From an uncultured Lachnospiraceae bacterium (lineage in GTDB: Bacteria > Bacillota > Clostridia > Lachnospirales > Lachnospiraceae): a stretch of DNA of 8,461 nt. Position 1 is the first letter of the stretch. Each line of letters opens with the position of its first letter. Both the position numbers and the translations under genes were made by a program. Where the stretch lies: contig CAMJKC010000071.1 of assembly GCA_946406305.1 (NCBI GenBank), positions 1-8,461 of the forward strand. The letters are read 5' to 3'. Under the pieces are notes generated by a model, which saw nothing but the letters and a program-made list of their open reading frames with translations, was not told where the DNA came from and did no database searches. Positions 6,427-8,461 of this stretch are shown here, piece by piece.

Positions 6427-6533
6427 GGGTTCGCAGTGCTCACCCCTACGGTCTTTTGCTCATCCCTACGGTCTTTTGCTCACCCCTACGGTCTTTTGCT
6501 CACCCCTACGGTCTTTTACTCATCCCTACGGTC
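6427..6533 (+). repeat. GC-rich core leading into a 20-bp tandem array
   Basis: A third core copy at 6427-6450 (GGGTTCGCAGTGCTCACC, then CCTACG) runs into a strict 20-bp tandem repeat GCTCACCCCTACGGTCTTTT. There are four full units from 6441 to 6520, each 20 bp with 0-2 differences, then a partial unit ending at 6533. The tandem unit is the right half of the core plus GTCTTTT, so the array apparently arose by expansion of half a core. It is read in the leader of the operon transcript. Its simple structure suggests that copy number may vary between strains. Confidence 0.9.
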
Positions 6534-6604
6534 ATCACATATATACTATGATTATATTTAATTCATCTTTTGTTATACTACTATGTAATGTCTTATTATT
6601 CTTT

Positions 6605-6641
6605 TGTTCAAAAAACATTAAAATTTACTATATTTTGAACA
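6605..6641. promoter_or_regulatory. 37-bp TGTTCA-N25-TGAACA element at the operon start site
   Basis: The inverted arms TGTTCAAAA (6605-6613) and TTTTGAACA (6633-6641) form a 9-bp palindrome spanning 37 bp. One arm sits on the predicted start (about 6640) of the leftward promoter. A second 37-bp element with the same spacing and 26 of 37 identical bases lies at the start of the divergent transporter promoter. I infer an operator pair for one unidentified regulator; I do not recognise the motif. Confidence 0.5.
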
Positions 6642-6646
6642 TTTCT

Positions 6647-6674
6647 ATTATAGCACTTCTTTAAATTTTGTCAA
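6647..6674 (-). promoter_or_regulatory. Consensus sigma-A promoter of the oxidoreductase operon
   Basis: The minus strand reads TTGACA (6674-6669), a 16-nt spacer, then TATAAT (6652-6647), preceded by TGC, which makes it also an extended -10. Both hexamers are perfect. The expected start is about 6640, giving a leader of roughly 410 nt before the alpha ATG at 6230. The leader carries the repeat copies and no evident gene. It faces away from the transporter promoter at 6723-6751. Confidence 0.8.
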
Positions 6675-6731
6675 TAAATACTTGATATTTTGGCACTTTT
6701 TTATAATTATAAAAATTTACTATTGACAAAA
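6666..6731. promoter_or_regulatory. Inverted repeat holding both divergent -35 boxes
   Basis: TTTTGTCAATA (6666-6676) and TATTGACAAAA (6721-6731) are perfect 11-bp reverse complements and contain the two TTGACA boxes. Between them, 6698-6715 is an 18-bp AT palindrome, TTTTTATAATTATAAAAA. The sequence shows near-mirror symmetry; binding by a shared regulator is inference. Confidence 0.6.
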
Positions 6732-6751
6732 CAGATAAAAATTGATAATAT
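6723..6751 (+). promoter_or_regulatory. Sigma-A promoter of the BCCT transporter
   Basis: TTGACA (6723-6728), a 17-nt spacer and TAATAT (6746-6751) form a good sigma-A promoter. GATAAT at 6744-6749 is a less well spaced alternative -10. The start is expected near 6758, giving a leader of about 74 nt to the ATG at 6832 that contains the 37-bp TGTTCA/TGAACA element. Confidence 0.7.
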
Positions 6752-6761
6752 CTTTTACAAA

Positions 6762-6798
6762 TGTTCAAAATTCATATAAAAATACTTGAAAATGAACA
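6762..6798. promoter_or_regulatory. 37-bp TGTTCA-N25-TGAACA element at the transporter start site
   Basis: TGTTCA (6762-6767) and TGAACA (6793-6798) are 6-bp inverted arms with exactly the same 37-bp span as the element at 6605-6641. The two agree at 26 of 37 positions, including the first nine bases, a central TACT and the terminal TGAACA. It starts a few bases after the predicted transporter start site. A shared operator is the simplest reading. Confidence 0.5.
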
Positions 6799-6831
6799 CT
6801 CAAAAATAACTAAAATAATAGGAGAATACCG

Positions 6832-8376
6832 ATGAAACAATTTATACAAAAGATTAAAAACATCCAACTATCAATACTCATAATTCCTTTTCTTATAATA
6901 CTTCTTTTGTCTTATTTCTTTTTTACTAATCCAAATTCAGCGAATCAGTTCTTTGAAAAAATTAATCCTTTTTTTAGAGATAAGATGTCATCACTTTATC
7001 TTATAGTCAATTTATTTGTTTTTATTTTTTCATTCTTTTTAGCTTTTTCAAAATATGGAAACATAAGGCTCGGCGGAAAAAATGAAAAACCAAAATATAG
7101 TTTTTTAGGATATGGTGCTATGATGTTCTGTGCAGGTCTTGCTGGTGATATAATTTTTTATTCTTTTACAGAATGGATATTTTATGTCAACGAACCTTTT
7201 ATACAAAGTTTTGATAACCCTATGAACCCATTCATCAATAAATATAGCATGGCTCAATCGCATTCTTTTTTCTTTTGGTCAAACTACTGGTTGTATCTCG
7301 TCCTTGCTGTATGTTTTGGATTTATGATGCATACAAGAAAAAGGACAAAACAAAAATTCAGCGAAGCACTAAGACCAATATTTAAAAATCACATTGATGG
7401 ACTTTTAGGTAAAATTATAGATATATTCACTGTAGTAGTTATAATATCAGCAGTCACTTGTTCTTTATGTTTTTCTCCACCTATTATAACTAACTGCATA
7501 AGTAAACTTTTTAATATCCCAGATACAAATACAACTACTATAGTCATACTCCTTTTGATATTCACGATTTATAGCATCTCCCTCTACAATGATATAAAAG
7601 GTATTAAAAAATTATCTTCTGCTTGTGTATATGTATTTTTTGCTCTTTTAATATATATATTCTTTTTTGGAGGCAAAACACAATTTATTATTGAGAGTAG
7701 TTTTAATCAGTTAGGAGTGTTTGCTCAGAATTTAATACCTCTATTTACTTACATTGACCCTACAAGAGAACTCACTTTTGCACAAGATTATAATGTATTT
7801 TATGATGCATTTTGGATGACTTGGGCTATAACTGTTCCATTTTTTATAGGTATCATAAGCAAAGGCCGCACAATAAAACAAGTAATACTTGAAGGATATT
7901 TATTTGCAATACCTGGCACACTTGTTAGTTTTTTAATAATTCCAAACTATGGCATAGGGCTACAGACTTCAAATCAACTTGATATTCTTGCCTTATATGA
8001 ATCAACACAAAATATGTATGAAGTTGTAGGTATGACCATAAGTTCACTACCTTTTAAAGAAATAGCTTTATTTATGGTTTCTCTATCAATGATTATATTT
8101 TGTGCAACGAGTTTTGACTCGATTTCACTCACTTGCTCTTATTACACATATAAAGATTTTTCAAAACAAAAAACTCCAAGTAAATTCATAAAACAATTTT
8201 GGGCCACTTTACTCATATTACTTCCTATTGCAATAACTTTTTCTAAGGCGAGTTATGAAAATATACAAAATATAGCAGTAGTAGCAGGTTTCCCTTCAGC
8301 AATACTGATTGTCTTAGTAATAATATCTGGAGTTATAGATATGAAAAAATTTTTATCAGAGAAGAGTAACAAATAA
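6832..8376 (+). CDS. BCCT-family transporter (betaine/carnitine/choline type)
   Basis: This 514-residue inner-membrane protein has the family's length and about 12 hydrophobic segments (for example 13-32, 52-73, 92-111, 147-166, 194-216, 235-250, 263-280, 322-342, 353-371, 410-426, 455-470, 480-502). BCCT landmarks are RLGGKNEKPKYS at 79-90, GLLGKIIDIF at 190-199, LFNIPDT at 226-232, the SKGRT loop at 343-347 and ATSFDS at 425-430. The substrate-box segment YDAFWMTW at 324-331 keeps two tryptophans (W328, W331) and has F327 in place of one. SLCFSPPIITNCISKLFNIPDT resembles E. coli CaiT more than BetP, and the BetP-type GMGIG stretch is changed to GLAGD (102-106). A quaternary amine such as betaine, carnitine or a relative is the likely cargo, which is inference. 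AGGAG lies 7 nt before the ATG. It is transcribed divergently from the oxidoreductase operon and ends in its own terminator. Confidence 0.9.
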   Translation: MKQFIQKIKNIQLSILIIPFLIILLLSYFFFTNPNSANQFFEKINPFFRDKMSSLYLIVNLFVFIFSFFLAFSKYGNIRLGGKNEKPKYSFLGYGAMMFCAGLAGDIIFYSFTEWIFYVNEPFIQSFDNPMNPFINKYSMAQSHSFFFWSNYWLYLVLAVCFGFMMHTRKRTKQKFSEALRPIFKNHIDGLLGKIIDIFTVVVIISAVTCSLCFSPPIITNCISKLFNIPDTNTTTIVILLLIFTIYSISLYNDIKGIKKLSSACVYVFFALLIYIFFFGGKTQFIIESSFNQLGVFAQNLIPLFTYIDPTRELTFAQDYNVFYDAFWMTWAITVPFFIGIISKGRTIKQVILEGYLFAIPGTLVSFLIIPNYGIGLQTSNQLDILALYESTQNMYEVVGMTISSLPFKEIALFMVSLSMIIFCATSFDSISLTCSYYTYKDFSKQKTPSKFIKQFWATLLILLPIAITFSKASYENIQNIAVVAGFPSAILIVLVIISGVIDMKKFLSEKSNK

Positions 8377-8413
8377 AAAATATTTATTGTTTTAGTATAT
8401 ATTCATCACACAA

Positions 8414-8447
8414 AAAAAATACTTGTATTTTAATACAAGTATTTTTT
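8414..8447 (+). terminator. Intrinsic terminator of the transporter gene (possibly bidirectional)
   Basis: The arms AAAAAATACTTGTATT and AATACAAGTATTTTTT are centred at 8430/8431. The practical stem ACTTGTAT/ATACAAGT has a TTTA loop and is followed by six T. It lies 38 bp after the transporter stop. The A-run on the left makes it usable for transcription arriving from the right as well. Confidence 0.85.
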
Positions 8448-8461
8448 GTTGTTAAACAAAT

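Noticed and set aside
6322..6664. Two plus-strand frames of 79 codons through the tandem repeat
   Set aside because: The peptide is the translated 20-bp repeat with no start signal, and the region is better explained as the leader of the opposite-strand operon.

Overview
The window is very AT-rich (roughly 70% A+T by eye). It uses strong AGGAG-type ribosome binding sites, near-consensus sigma-A promoters and oxygen-sensitive 2-oxoacid:ferredoxin enzymes. This suggests an anaerobic low-GC Firmicute, probably of the Clostridia. That assignment is inference; no rRNA or marker gene is present.

Layout from left to right. Positions 1-2151 (minus strand) hold a surface-polysaccharide pair. It consists of a Wzt/TagH-type ABC exporter ATPase with a C-terminal carbohydrate-binding domain and, overlapping it by ATGA, a partial methyltransferase-like gene that runs off the left edge. 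The ATPase has its own extended -10 promoter so close to the ATG that its mRNA may be leaderless. Positions 2196-6230 (minus strand) hold an energy-metabolism operon, read right to left: VorB-like alpha, TPP-binding beta and a short gamma subunit of a 2-oxoacid:ferredoxin oxidoreductase, then the alpha (CoA-binding, phosphohistidine) subunit of an ADP-forming acyl-CoA synthetase. Together these could convert a 2-oxoacid to acyl-CoA, CO2 and reduced ferredoxin, then the acyl-CoA to free acid and ATP. A ferredoxin-like delta subunit and the ATP-grasp beta subunit of the synthetase are not in the window. Positions 6832-8376 (plus strand) hold a divergent BCCT-family transporter, closed by a clear hairpin terminator.

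Two kinds of structure are not explained by the genes. First, GC-rich repeats built on a GGGCTCGCrGTGCTCrCC core lie in both non-coding gaps of the operon. A 433-bp cluster with perfect 27-bp terminal inverted repeats sits between beta and gamma. Three more copies, the last leading into a 20-bp tandem array, sit in the roughly 410-nt leader of the alpha transcript. Second, the operon and the transporter are driven by back-to-back consensus promoters (TTGACA-16-TATAAT leftward, TTGACA-17-TAATAT rightward). Their -35 boxes lie in an 11-bp perfect inverted repeat. At or just after each predicted start lies a copy of the same 37-bp element, TGTTCA-N25-TGAACA. This near-mirror arrangement suggests that the transporter and the oxidoreductase operon are controlled together, so the imported compound may feed this pathway. 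The architecture is read directly from the sequence; the functional link is inference.
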